From Botrytis cinerea B05.10 (Eukaryota; Ascomycota; Leotiomycetes; Helotiales; Sclerotiniaceae), in assembly GCF_000143535.2 (NCBI RefSeq), contig NC_037314.1:1054001-1118000 (forward strand): a stretch of 64,000 bases of DNA. Reading direction: 5' to 3'. A program made the translations under genes and the position numbers. The notes beneath the pieces are model-generated. The model saw only the letters and a list, made by a program, of their open reading frames with translations, was not told where the DNA came from and made no database searches. Below are positions 32,117-44,924 of the stretch, one piece after another (position 1 is the stretch's first letter; every line of letters starts with the position of its first letter).

Positions 32117-34245
32117 TTAGCCGAAGCTAAGCTCTGCACAACAATTGTTAGTACAAGCACACTAGATTAGTATGGATCAAGATGTTATCGCATAGACATA
32201 CCAGCATAGACAGGAGCTTGCCAAGCCTTAGCTTTAGGTCTTGCTTTTCCCTCTCCAGCACCTTTACCTTTTCCCTCGCTACTTTTTCCACTACTAGTTT
32301 TCGTATTGATACTAACGCGATCTCCCTCTCGTCCTCCCATTGACGACAAAGGAACTCCATTATTCACTACCGTTGCTACTCTTTCCACGCCATATATAAC
32401 ACCTCCATTTCCAAGCGGTAGATTTGCCATCGTATCACCCGCCACCGAAGCGCACGCTTCTGCCGCGGCTCTCTGACTTGCTAGGCGCAATTGATCGAAT
32501 CCAAAGTTCCACTGATCTTCAGTAATTCGAGTTTCGCAGTGTATTTCTCCTCTCTCTGTATTGCTTTCTTCAGAATTAACTCTCAAGCCACAATTTTCTG
32601 TCAAAATGGCGTATATTCTCTCTTGGACTTCAGTTGCTGATGGTCTTTCATCTGGCTCGGGCGAGAGCATTCTTTGAGAAATCGCAATCAATTGAGAAAC
32701 GCCTCGAAAGATTCTGTCCTCTTTTTTTGTTGCGTCTTTGAGAAGCGTATTCATCCAGCTGTCGACTTGCGCCAAGTTTTTATGAAAGCTGGAATCTGGC
32801 ATTCCACCACCGCGACCCGGAGTTTTGTTCTTAGATGATCGGTGAGAGGCAAAATTCCTTGTGGCTCGCTTCATAAGAAACGTTGTAATTTCGATAAAAA
32901 TGGCTCCTAAAGCAAATATGTCGGCTTTTTGGGGGTCATGTCTGCCAACTCTGCTCTGTATCTTGGTCTGCGTCGGACCTGAGCCTTCTGACTGTGAGCT
33001 AGTTGAAGTGGTATAGATTGACGAAGAATCATTTCCCAAGGAAATTGAAGCGGTTTGAAACAAAGACTCACTCGGGATACGAGCTGACCGACTAGAGGCC
33101 GGTGGTCGCGATGACTCTAGCCGGGTATTGGGGAGGCTGGATGTAGAAGCTGCTGTATAATGATGCTGTTCTGGAGCAGAGTAATCGTAGGTCTCTTTAT
33201 CAAATCCTCCTTTCTCCCCGGCTGAGAGCTGTGTAGGGAAAACTCCAGAATCGCCTAGAAATATATGATTGTCAAGGTCGAGCATCACATTTGAGGGTTT
33301 TATGTTACGATGTGAAAGGCCAGTTTTATGGAGAAAAGACAGAGCACCGGCTAGGCAATGAAGCCAGTTTAGAATGAGAATACGGCGATCCTGCTTGGCT
33401 AAAATCTTGAAAGATTGAGGTATTATTGTGAGAAAGGATTTGAGTGAGTTGACGTTTGCCGGGGTCAAGAGTAGGTAGCCTTTATCCTGGTGTATATAAG
33501 ACGCCCATAAGGAAGTGAAATGTGTATGTTCAACCCCTTTCATTGCTTGAATACCAGAGAGAAATTCCTCATGTAGCATTCGTTCTGGCGAAGTGCCCAA
33601 GAGTACACGTCGGCGTAGAAAGACAGTGTCTGGCCTACCAGGTAAATGGACTTTGTCAACACTGTTCGGCAGAAGACTGGTTACTGATCTAGCGGGTCTT
33701 TTCTCTACTGGCTCTAGCGGTACCACTTCTACATCATCGTAGTAAATATGTTCGCCTTTAGCAATGTATCTAAGCAGGTAGTTGAACTGGCGCTGGAAAA
33801 ACTTCTTTTCCAACTTTTCGTTCCTGTCGTAGGTCAATTGTAGCCTCCCAACTTGGTCCATGGGTATTGGTAAATCATCATCACCCCAAGAATCGTCGAT
33901 GACTCCAAATATTTGATCTGGCACACCCAGTTCCACCAAGATCAAAAATATTTTTTGGGCTTTCTCTTCAATCCACTCCATATACGTGTCATCGGTCAAG
34001 CCGTCGCCAAAACCTAACGGCTCGTCTAGACGCTCTTGCTCGTCTGGACGTAGTTTTGATGATACAAATTGTCGTGTAACAGTGCTTTGGATTCTTTCCT
34101 CATCCCACCACATTGTAGGCATGTCGTCTAAGATTCCATTCGAAGTCCGGGGGACACCAGCACCGGCGAAGCTAGCATATATCTGAGGGTTTGTACTAGC
34201 TTGTTGCTTTCGATTCATAACCATGGAACTTCTTCTGTACTCCAT
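32117..34245 (-). CDS. protein kinase-like protein, probable pseudokinase
   Basis: Exons 34245-32202 and 32133-32117 give 686 residues. The intron has a GTATGT donor, a perfect TACTAAC branch site and a TGTGCAG acceptor; without splicing the ORF reads on to a different C-terminus and a TAA at 32185. The N-terminal 230 residues are unique and acidic. The kinase domain (about 230-570) keeps HEEF in helix C, YSAPE and DIFALGAIF. The catalytic loop reads SHRNIKPSNVML (H312-R313-N314), so the proton-acceptor Asp of HRD is Asn. The DFG motif reads DSG (332-334), and the beta-3 region VFLRRR has no clear VAIK lysine. It is therefore predicted catalytically weak or dead. The C-terminus is disordered, ending QAPVYAELSFG. 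The first in-frame ATG was used. Partner and pathway are unknown. Confidence 0.82.
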
Positions 34246-36824
34246 GGCTGGAATTCTCAGAAATTTTAACAAGCTGTTGTAGATCAAGGACGAAGGTAGA
34301 ATTGTTGCGATTGGCAGATAACAAGCTAGTGATAACAAGCTGGATGTAATCTATTGGCAGCAGTGCGAAAGCGGGAACGAGGATCAGATGGTGAGGGGCG
34401 GAAACATGAGGGAATCCCAGTTAAAAAGCATATATTCCACTTTTGATTGATCGCGTGGGTGAGACAGAAAGTCCTGGAGAAGATTTAGTGGGTTTGGGTG
34501 CATTGGATGCAATCTTGAATTGCATGAACTGCTTGATAGTGCAAGGGATTGAATTTGTCGAAACGAGTCAGCAATAGGTTTATCGCTATCCTTGCAATCT
34601 TGTCCGGGTGCTAAGGCATAGCGCGGTGACGAGGCTCCTTATCAAAGTTTCTTTGACAGCAAATATTGAGTGAGACAAGCCTTATTTGTGTATAGTGTTA
34701 CCAAGGTGACCTAAGGTCTTGGTATGTGTCTGCACTGTGCAGTATCGCTGTGGTTGAATTGTTTTTGGTTACTCAGGTCGTAAATAGACCCGGGATTTGC
34801 AGCTTGTCTAGACAGAAATAATGTTTTATATAGCGATGCAATAGATGAGCGTTGCGAAGCATGAATCATCTAAACGATGAGAACGATTTCCACATATCTG
34901 CGTTGATATGACAGATCATGTTTGTGTATGACTTGAAAATGAACTGTACCATCTCGTTGGCGGGGTTGAATAATAACAAGATGCAAAAGGCTCACTGATG
35001 AGAAGAACTCGCTATGAGATCAATTTTGCCACGAGGCGTTTCCGCGGTTATCTACAGAACAATATCAATGCCATGCTGCTGAATGTCTCATTGCATGCGG
35101 AGCATATGATTGGCAGTATCCAAACAATCCTCCGTTTTATTTCGCAAAATGGGCCTTCGTGTACCGTTTCCTTTTCAAACTATTGAAAGATCTTTCGAGG
35201 AAGTCTGGAAGGATCTCTGGTTTGGTGTGCTTTCGGGTGGGTGTCTCGTGTTTGATTCATTCAAGCAACTTTGAAAGACCTCTGCTTCAAATTTGTGTAA
35301 ACGGTCCCGAGGTCACGATAAGCTTTGACAGTACCTACAGAGTAAATGTACTTGGATACGTGGGGGTCACAGAACACGTGGATGGTCGATCATGAATTTC
35401 GCAGGGAGCTGGCAGCAACGAGTCATCTTGCAAGGCTGAGTTGTAGATCCTTTTCTTCAAAATCGTTGCTGCCATAGATAGAGGGATGGGCGGATTCTGA
35501 TGCCAGAGCGTGGAGTATCAAGCTCCTCTTTACAATAGATTCTCTGTCGGCACAAAGACTGATCAAGACAGGCTAAAGTATCCATTTGTGGTACTGTTCC
35601 ACGTACCGAACCGAGGCCCTATCTCCGGGTATCTATGTGCCACCCCGCGAAGGACACGTTGATTGAGCTTCCTGGCAGGTATGGAATAATCGGCCAAGCA
35701 GAAACCGGCATCATCATGGTAATCAAAGCCACATCAATTGAGACCAGCTTTACAAGGCGGCTCACCATGTCGATACTAGAGTATCGTCAGTCAGGTACTA
35801 AAGCATCAAGGTGACCGACCCGAAAACACAGTCTCCACTCGGAATCAGACCGGGTTGCAGTTCTACGGCAGTGAAAGAACGGTCGGATGTGTACCACGGG
35901 AGGCTGGTATAAGATATGTGATCAGCCGTAGCTAAATTGTAATTTAGAGAAGCCGAACCATAGCGAGGACCTGAGACTAGCTTTCCGTAAGGATCGAATG
36001 ATAGTTTGTAACCCTCCGTAGCGATATTGGTGTGCACCACACTCGCAATCTGCATGAGTGGCCGGAGAAGGAAAAGCATGGAATGTCATTCGATTTTTGA
36101 TACTCTATTGCTGCATCATTTCCAATCCATCCGCAGAAGATCATTGTGTGATGGGTGAGAAGAATGTCTTGATACAAAAAGTTGAATGCACTTTTGCAAC
36201 TCGTTTGGAAAATCAACACTGGGCTTCACTCACTCTTGCCTAACACAGTCGACACGTGACACGGCACGACACGCCTTCCCATTTCATCCAACCCATTTAC
36301 TTACCTGCTATGTTCAACAAGTGCATGAGAGTCACTGCTCAATTTTGGGTGATTCTCGTATATTGCCCTTCTATGGTTGACAATTCTAAACTATGTTTCA
36401 AAATATATTCCAGCCGAACGCCGTACCAATCTGGAGTCATTCTTCTCCAAATATACGAATGAGCCTTCAAGAACGCAAAAATACAGACCGTGGGTATCGA
36501 TTGCCTTCCAATATTATTGTGTCCAAATTACCCCATTCCATAACGCCAGTGCTAGAATACCAATATTCGCCGGCTTCCGCCAATGAATATAACCCGTGCT
36601 CCAGTGTTTCACTCCACCCATTACATTATGATCTCGTCATCGTTCAACAGGCATAGATACTGCGGTGCAACCTGAGCCTACTCTTATTGTACCAGGTCTC
36701 CTTGAAAGGTGTCAAATGTTTGAATCTGAGCCTTCAAACCATCGTTAATAAGATCTAAGCAAAGTCGAGAAGCTGTGCTTGTGTGAGCATGTGTATTGAA
36801 GATTCATTATAGTTGAAGATTGTA
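34246..36824. other. 2.6 kb spacer
   Basis: Upstream region of the kinase-like gene. One ATG-initiated 93-codon ORF (36079-35798, -) reads smoothly but has no recognisable product or context. No RNA gene or repeat array is seen. Confidence 0.5.
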
Positions 36825-37118
36825 CTAACGTCTAGGAACTTCCTCAAGTAGCCAACCGTTTTCCAAAGCCTCTACAGCAGCCTCCAGCCTTGCAGATTGA
36901 TAGCAATGGTACTCTTTCTGCAATGCCAACATCCTTTCCCAGCATTCTGCATCGGACTCTTTTGGACTGGCCAAAACCCGTGACCTCAAAATTTCCGGAA
37001 GTCCAGTAGAATTTTGGGCGAGTGGTGGAGAGCTTTGACTGTCTCTTCCAGGAGTCGAAGGTGTGCTATGGACTTCTCTTTCGAAGCTTCCTTCTCGTGA
37101 AGATTGTGTCGAAGACAT
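36825..37118 (-). CDS. hypothetical small protein
   Basis: An ATG at 37118 opens a 97-residue frame beginning MSSTQSSREGSFEREVHST. The first half is Ser/Pro-rich and disordered. The second half looks like an amphipathic helix with aromatic and Cys residues: ECWERMLALQKEYHCYQSA. There is no signal peptide or membrane segment, and I do not recognise the family. The frame stays open upstream but the preceding residues look non-coding. A GTTAGT just before the stop could be a donor to another exon. It could be a lineage-specific gene. Confidence 0.4.
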   Translation of the reverse strand: MSSTQSSREGSFEREVHSTPSTPGRDSQSSPPLAQNSTGLPEILRSRVLASPKESDAECWERMLALQKEYHCYQSARLEAAVEALENGWLLEEVPRR

Positions 37119-38973
37119 GATTGGACAATATCGAAGCCACGTGATCGTGATTGTGCGGATGTTCAGGCGCGTTGGGATTGTGTTGCGAGATACAGTATTG
37201 GTTTTTGGGAAAGCCAAAAGCATACTCCAATGTTTGAATTGGGAAGATTTATTGCGTCAAGCACAAAAAGCAAAACAAGACGGTTCAGCATGGCTGGCCC
37301 TTGCCTTTATATGCCTGAGAATTTTTGATTGAGTATCCACTCCCGAATGTCCCGAGCGTTTTATGGCATATTGATGACCACTGCCTCGATCATTCTTTCA
37401 TTTCATTGCATGAATGGCATAGCCTAGCAAATGCCGGAGTATGATTTAGAGCTTAATTTTTCTGCTAGCCAATGATCACCAGGTGCACCAGCCAAATGCG
37501 TATGACAGCAGATGCGGATAAACATATGGAATGACTCAGGTTATTGCAGGCCATCTAAAATTGAGGGAGGGCTGTCGCGGGAAGTCTGTTTGGGGTTGTC
37601 AGCGGTCAGTATGTAGCATTGTCGCACTGAAAGAAGTAAGTCAGCTCAACGTTCGACTCTACTGAGTTGGCCGTAACAGCAAGTAGTATCCAGGGAGTGA
37701 CCAAGAAGACAGTTGTTGTGTAGCATCATCCTCGTTCTCATCCCAAAGTGTTTAAGATTTCGACTTTGAATCGTATGTTTGAGCTTTGAAGACGAAGGGT
37801 GCCAAGGATGCAAGACGGTTTGTATGCATGCTTTTCGGCAAATGAAATTTTTAAGTGGGGGGAAACCATCCAGCCATCCTTCAAAGATACAGTTTTCTCA
37901 TGACACTCTCACGAACAAGCTTTTTGAGTTTTTGAATGGTTATCCACAAAAGGTTAAAAGTGGTCACGATTTAAATGAATGGCCATGTTGATGACCTCAA
38001 TTTTATAGAAATTTTCTACACATCTGACTAATGATACTGTACGGCACACAGCTCACTACGATTTTACGCATTGCAAGTTGTGATTTGTGCCTGTGAGGAT
38101 TTTGAATCACAACGACTGATGACAGCGACGAAGACTTCGGCGCCATGAATATCCATCAGATTTCAACATGTTTCGTGGACTCCAACTCCTCGATAACACT
38201 CACTCATGCTTTTGCATATATACGGCACAGGACGAGGATGCATGCAATACTCGGCGTACATATCACGCCACACGGCAGGTGTTCGTAGATCCGCTAATAG
38301 GATGCAGTACACCAATCAATTTTTCTTTCTCAAAAATCGAGAAGAGCGTTACGGCCACTTCCCGAAGAACTTCCGGTCCACGCAAACAAGTCTGTGAGAT
38401 CTCGAATCATTGTTGTTACCAGGGAATCATCAATGTGGTGGTTTCACAATGCTGAGTAGGATGCATCTATCCGACCAGTCAAACCTTCGCCTGAGACTCT
38501 GTGTGCATTGGATATCCCTGGCACTTGGGTATGAACAGCGAATCTTGACCTCATAATTGATCGCGCATTTTAAAGTTTTTCAATTGGATCAATGTTTTTG
38601 CCACAGCAATATTTGATATTATTGCATAAGGAACTCCTGAGATGAGATTATCAAAACAAGGACTTCACTGCCTCCTATTTGACTCGTTCAGTCAAAGCTG
38701 ATACTGACTTCGGACCTAGTAGCTACTGAGTTTCCTATCCCGCGTGTTAGTTAAACTGGTTCCTGGTGAATTAGCAAAAACAAAAACTGTAATGGATTGA
38801 TCCCGGCCTAACGGACGGGATCTACTGTTTGTGTCCCGGGCAAGTCATGGCCGGCGGAGCAATCATCGGGTGTGTTACAATGAATCGTCGTCTCAGCGAA
38901 GTTTTGGTCCCTGATCAGCGCTGCGAACAAAATATTTGACAAAAGGAGATGGTGAAACAAAAGTTTAGCTTGA
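37119..38973. other. spacer without supported genes
   Basis: 1.85 kb. Short ORFs at 37779 and 38168 (+) show no family features. Nothing else seen up to the tRNA. Confidence 0.5.
38959..38962 (-). terminator. Pol III T4 stop of tRNA-Glu
   Basis: Four T on the - strand, 11 bases past the tRNA 3' end; a minimal RNA polymerase III terminator. Confidence 0.5.
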
Positions 38974-39073
38974 TTCCGGTACGGGGAATTGAACCCCGGT
39001 CTCCCGCGACCTATTTTGAAGCTCAGTAGCTATCAATGAGAGGCGGAAATGCTAGCCACTACACCATGCCGGA
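38974..39073 (-). tRNA. tRNA-Glu(CTC) with a 28-nt intron
   Basis: The reverse strand folds as a tRNA. The acceptor 5' side is TCCGGCA and the D-arm lies in GTGTAGTGGCTAGCAT. The anticodon stem is TCCGC/GCGGG, the loop is CT-CTC-A..C, the T-arm is CGGGG-TTCAATT-CCCCG, and the discriminator is A. The anticodon CTC reads GAG. A 28-nt intron sits at the canonical 37/38 position. The mature length is 72 nt. A- and B-box sequences (TGGTGTAGTGG, GGTTCAATTCC) are intact. Two oddities weaken the fold: C6 faces A67 in the acceptor stem (3' side TACCGGA rather than TGCCGGA), and U27 pairs with G43. It may be a functional copy or an early pseudo-tRNA. Confidence 0.88.
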
Positions 39074-41198
39074 TTATCTGCTAGATTTGATGAAGTGCTG
39101 GAGCTTGTTTTAGTTTATGTACTCCACGTTCGTTGATCAAAGGAAACCTGCAGAGATTTTAGCGAAGACCACGTGAACGTTAGCTCCTTAGCGGGAGGTG
39201 TGGGGCCAATTCAATGTTTACGATGCGGTTTTTTAATATTGATGTTTTATCCTCATAGAAAGAAGAGAAACATAAGTGAAATCGTATTTTAAAGGGACCA
39301 CACTGCAATTGTTTTCTTTTACCTGGGGTTTTCATAACGTGATGGCTGGAATCGGAATTCATCACTACGTATCTCTCTCTCTTAGCTTCTCATTCCTCTG
39401 CTTCCTCCTAATGAAAATCCGAGAGTTCAAAAATCTGGTATCTTTTCAGGTTAAAATACCTTAATCCATTGATGTAATTCAGAACATGTTCATTATCTCA
39501 TCTATTCGTTGACTATTTTGATGATTTTTTCAGGTTTACTAGGAGAATCTTGTCCGAGTTTATGCCTTTACTTGCTCCAGTGTTTGGCTAATTCCTGTTA
39601 TATTGATATTAGAGGGAGCGAGTTCCTGAGCCCTCTTACCTGAGATTTATTTCCCAGAATACTGCATATTCTCCGAGATAGTTGAATTCACCTCTGATTT
39701 GACTACTCATGTTGATCCTTCAAAATTGTAGTCTAATTCTATCGATGTTTTGTTATCAATTTTCCTGGAGTTCTAGGTAATCAAGAGTATATGTATATAT
39801 GTGTGTGTGTAAATGTCCTTTCGTTAACTCAGATTAGAAACATTTCTACGTCTCTGAGGGAAAGAGCTGCTAGAGAGAGAATGAGCACGTCTTATGTACT
39901 CATCCTCACACTTGGATCTATGAATGATATATTCATCTAATGGTATTAAATCGCCACGCCATCCACGCCATGCTTCTCCCATTTTTCTTTCTCAACTCAG
40001 TGCTGATGAAGTCGAACGACAGCAAAAACATAAACTTTGATCTGCTCGTTGATTGACTCACAATACGCGCAATCTAACATCTGTATGAAAGATACTACTG
40101 CGTCCAGTCCAGTCAAAACCCAGTATCCAAAAAAGGCCTACCCTCAGCGAACCCGGTTCGCAAATTCTGTTTTTTTCTTTCTCTTCCGGCTAACCGTGGA
40201 TATAGCCTTGTGATATGACAAGTTGACCTGAGATAGAGGGCCAGAGCATAGAAAATGCCAGAAAACTGGTTTCACGGGCCAGATCACAAGCAGGTAGGGG
40301 GAAAAAAAAAACACTTTTTCTGTAAGTAAGACAAGGAAAGCCATGTTTACTCAGGAAAACACGTCAATTGTTTTCTAGGCTGATCTGTCTATACATATAA
40401 ATAGAGAGGGTCGCTTGCCCATGTTGGACTTCTAACAAATTTCCAAACGATAGATGGGATTTTCATATTTACTTATCACAGAGATGGGCACTTTTACTGA
40501 ATTCTCGCTCTCTCAGAGCTTTCTTGGCAGGTTCAATAAGAGGGGAATTTCTTATTCTGGTGAGAAACTGTAAAGTTGTCATTCCTGAGAAAGCCAAAAA
40601 ACGAGGTTTAAGATTATTTTGATGTAAGGAAGTTGACGACAGCAAGGCCAAGGGAAAAAAGCGAGGAAATGATCAAGTTTACCTACGAGGAGATATTGAC
40701 CAAGATTCATCTATTATAAACATTTAGAAGCAAGACTGAGTTTTCATGATTTTGATTCAAATTCACTGAAAACTATTCTCATGGAGAGGAGATTTATCCA
40801 ATGCAGTAAATACTATTCCCTCGTCTCCAACCTATATCACAAAAAATCGATCCTCTAAAAATAGTTATCTAAAGATATCATCCTGATATGTGGATGTAAG
40901 ATTACATGAAGACGAATTTTGGTAGATTGCCCATACTTATGAGTTTGAAATTTAACTTCTTCAAAGACCATGAAATGACTCCCCATCAGTACCGTATATC
41001 CAAAACCTATGTTACCCAATCGATCCAGTCCTATATATATGTGAATATGAATCGATTACCCAATGCATGCAGATGCACAAAACGCCATTGCCTCTGAGCC
41101 CAAACTACATGTAAATCATCGCTCTCATGTAACCATTCATTATTCAAAACTCAACCAGAAAATCATAACCTGTGACGAACAATGCAAGCAAAAAGGGG
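39074..41198. other. spacer without supported genes
   Basis: 2.1 kb of AT-rich sequence between tRNA-Glu and the 3' end of the transcription factor gene. A TA/TG-rich stretch lies near 39790. No coding or RNA feature is recognised. Confidence 0.5.
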
Positions 41199-44023
41199 TT
41201 ACCACCAATTCCCAACGCCCCCCAAGGTATTTGCATCCGGTCCTTGTTGGCCTGTTTGATTTTGGAAATCCCTAGCCAAATCATCCCAGCCAGCCCAACC
41301 AGGATCACCATCGAGGGCATTCATATCAAGATCTAATAAGGCATTGTCATCCATCAACCAAGGTATTTGATTCTGACCTTGTAATTGTTGTTGTTGTTGC
41401 TGCATTTGGAGTTGATGTTGTATCTGCTCGGGCGCTAGCATACCCATCCCCACTACCTGCGAAGGGACTTCCATGCCAAAATCATTATTGAGGTTCTGTT
41501 GCTGCTCCCTGTAGATTGAGGTTTGTTCTGCTTCCAATGTCGATGGATTGGTAGCATCGTCCATTAACCTTTGAGCTCTGCGTATGGCGGTAGGACAATC
41601 GGGAGGGGCTCCTTCCCAATGTTCTTCCTCGTCTCCTTCTTCTTCCATCGAGTGCATATTTTCTTCTCTCTTTCTCCGAGCTCTTGCCATGAGTTTTCGC
41701 ATGGGTTGCCAAAACATACCGCGTTTGCTGCTGCCCACGGCATCACTCCAATCATCAAATGCGGTGTCAATAGCTAGCCAAGCTCGCTCCACGAGTGGAG
41801 AATTCTTGCGGACAGAGAGTTCGCCAAGAATAAAAGCAATGGCGTGCCATTGCACCTGTAGTCAGGTTGGTCAGCAGTGTTAAATACCACGAAACTCAAT
41901 ATATACATACATAAGTGCGAAATAGCCAGCCCCATTTTTTTGTGGATGCCTCCGTCTCCAACATTCTTGAATACTCGATGATTTCGATAGATGACTTGAG
42001 AAGACGGTTCTTGGTATGTGGAGATAAACATTGAGGCCTACCCGGTTGGATTAATGGGTGGTAAATTATCAACGACATCTTTGCGAATATGAGACGTGCC
42101 ACTGTCCCCGCTACCCACTACCGTTTCAAAGATCAGTAAATAAGCAGTGCAATGAGAATATACAGGTATACGCGAGGTGTATGATATTGCATTTTCTTTG
42201 TAGCTCTGAATAAACAAGATAAAGCACGAATAAAAGATTTTGCTTACACAGAGAGGGCCTGCATTCTCACAGTATTTGAGATAATTTTCTTCCAGTCGAC
42301 TCTCAGTCTCTTTGATCAATTCTTCCTTCTCTTCAAGCGTAAGTTTTGTTGGATTCCCCGAGGAAAAAGGACCACGACCTGGTGCATTGTATTGGAGGCG
42401 CTTTGATAGAGCACATATCTCGAACCTTACAAGAACAAATGTCATATCTGAAACTCCTTCTCGGGGTTGTGGTGGTTCCTTTGCGTCTGGATCTAGATCT
42501 TCATCGTTTATCGAAAGTGGGAATTTGGTATCAAATGTATGATCAAATATGGAAGGGTCAGATCCATGGTCCTCAGACGCCCTCACGTCCAGAACACAGA
42601 TTTGCCACCAAAGCCGTCTCCTCATTTCCGTATTGTAGGGGGATAGCCCAAACTTCTCGCCGTCACGATGCAATCCTAAGCTTGTTAGATATTTAGTCTG
42701 AGAATCACCTACAGATAAACTCACCAAGCGAGTGGCCAATTCTCATAACAAGTCCAGTTAGAGACCATACAAATCGAGTATCGTCATGTCTACGAACGCA
42801 AGTCAAGAACAGGACGAATGCTTGAACAGTCATAATTTCGTTTGTGTTGAGGAAGCCTGCCCTGGCAAGAGCCTGCTCGGTACCAAATCGGTACTTTCTT
42901 AGTAAGGCATCTTTTTCAACTCCAAAGTTGGTAGCAACCTTATAAATGTCAGTCATAGCTTGCGTCGACGTAAAACATATAGAATCGGATTAGAAATACA
43001 AACCTCTTCATCTGACATAGAAGTGATAGTTGCGAAATATATAGAAAACATCAAGGCTTCTGTGCTCTTGCTTATAGTGTCTAGATTATGTTGAACCTCT
43101 TTGATAATCTTCGCTGTCGTAGGCACATGGAGAAGCTTAACCAGTGGCATCACATTCTCCAGAAATGTTGACCAATAAAAAGGTATTTGGGAAGGTAAAG
43201 GATGTAAAGCCTTCATATTGACGTCGGCAGAGCTATAACCCATCACAAAACCCTGATGATCTGGTTGAGTGGCGGAAGATGGAGGTGGAATCGGAGAATC
43301 TCCATCAGTATCCTCTTCATCCTCATCGAACATGGCCCGAAGCTCTGCTATCTCTTGCGACAATTCTGCCCAGAACGGATTTGATACATATTGACTCTTT
43401 CCGGAACCCAATACCAGGCGTCCTATTCCTTCTTCCATCGTAAACGCAGATTTCGAAGCTGCAAGTCCCATTTTGCAAAATCTCGTGGCCGTTTGTCCTT
43501 TTGTGCCCTTTTCTTCGTCCCTTCCATTCATCCCATTTGTTATAGATTTCGTAACTCCGCCAGGAGACTCGCTACTCGATTCAACATTGTTGTGCGGGGA
43601 GGAATGACCGCTTGATGGGGAAGCCTTCAGATTTTCCGCCTCCACTTGTCCGCTGAGTTCTTCCACTACCCCTTCCAATCTTCTTAGTCTTTTTAGAAGT
43701 TCCGCTTCTCGATCACTAATAGGCTTCCCCCCGGCCCTGGGACGCCTAGGTGCTCTGCCCGGTGCTGGAAATACGCATGGTGATTGCGCCTTGGTACAAT
43801 TCGAGCAAGGCACCTTTTTGTCGCATTTAACCTTTCGTCTGCGGCATGTAACACATGATCGCGCATTCAGTCCAGTAGGAACTGCAGTAGGAGCCGATGT
43901 TGATGGCCTCCGAACATCATCGGGGTTGCTAGGTGGGACAGTAGGGGAAATCGATGACGCTGAGGGGTAGGTTGAATTTGGTGGGATAGCTATTGCCTGC
44001 TGGTTTTGATAGTCTGCGAACAT
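41199..44023 (-). CDS. Zn2Cys6 fungal transcription factor
   Basis: Five exons are proposed: 44023-43000, 42958-42725, 42675-42248, 42117-41911 and 41855-41199. They keep frame and give 849 residues. The zinc cluster C57-x2-C60-x6-C67-x5-C73-x2-C76-x6-C83 fits the fungal binuclear DNA-binding domain. It is followed by basic PRRPRAGGK and a short coiled coil (LLKRLRRLEGVVEELSGQVE). The middle-homology (fungal_trans) region includes GTEQALARAGFLNTNEIMTVQAFVL, RRRLWWQICVLDVRASEDHG, and WVAGTVARLIFAKMSLIIYHPL, which is assembled only after removing a 130-bp intron. The C-terminus has a poly-Gln stretch and acidic/aromatic residues, a likely activation region. The GTATTT donor of exon 1 is weaker than the others. 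Target genes are unknown. Confidence 0.9.
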
Positions 44024-44924
44024 GACGCTGCTGGTGGCGATCACTAGAGTACTTTCATCTGGTAGATCCAGGCTACAGAATTTAGTAACTGTGTTGTCCG
44101 CAGAGATTGAAAGGGCGGATAAAATTATATGGAAATATTGACAATCGAAAGTATGTTGATGTACGAAGACTGTGCGGCCGACTCTGCAGATGTCATTATC
44201 TAGGGGTGTTCGCTTTGATGCTGTCAGGCTTGACCGTTTATTTTGCAAAAATCATTACTGAACGAGTATCAGTGGAATCTGGGCATCTTCTTGACTCCAA
44301 TTCATTCCCTTGGCCCAATGACAGATTGAATTATTTGCTACTATTACGATTGCTATCTATCGCGAGTGCCAACCCACAGCATTAGGTCTCTAGACGCCAT
44401 ACTTATTATTGTACATCATCTTGTCCGAAGTAGTTTGGAGATGTGTGTGTAGTCTGACAAAACATTGCTGACCAACATTGAAGGTTTATCTACGGGTAAT
44501 TTTTGACTTTGAGCCATTAGGGACAAGTGTCAGAACCCCTTACTCGAACTTAATAATGCATGATTTATAACATCTATTGGATGAGAATGTATGCATGCCG
44601 TTCTCTTAGGAAGGATAGACGACAATTCATACTGAGAGGTCTCGAATCATAAGTGAAGATGACAAAGAGTTCACGGGCTGGCAGGCCGTGTCGGACGATA
44701 CTCCAGCAATAACGGATATGCCATACATTCATCTACTTCTATATTCCGTAGTTTATAGGTGTCTGGCCGCCATGGAAGGGAAGGAATTTCGAGCACGATT
44801 CCATACGCTGTCTGCGGCATATCATTGCATGATGGAGTTCTATGGCTTGAGAAGATGACCTATGTAGATCTCCCATTTTGGACAGTTGATATATTTAAAT
44901 GCACCCCACATCTGCATGAAAATA
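44024..44924. other. upstream region of the transcription factor gene
   Basis: 0.9 kb that should contain the promoter and leader of the Zn2Cys6 gene. The frame is open upstream of 44023 but without a better start. Nothing else recognised. Confidence 0.5.

Noticed and set aside
35798..36079. 93-codon - strand ORF starting with a true ATG (MLFLLRPLMQ)
   Set aside because: Reads smoothly and could be a relic or last exon, but no upstream exon, signal peptide context or family could be identified.
38690..38973. Possible solo LTR next to tRNA-Glu
   Set aside because: tRNA flanks are common LTR sites, but I found no matching TG..CA ends, target duplication or primer site.
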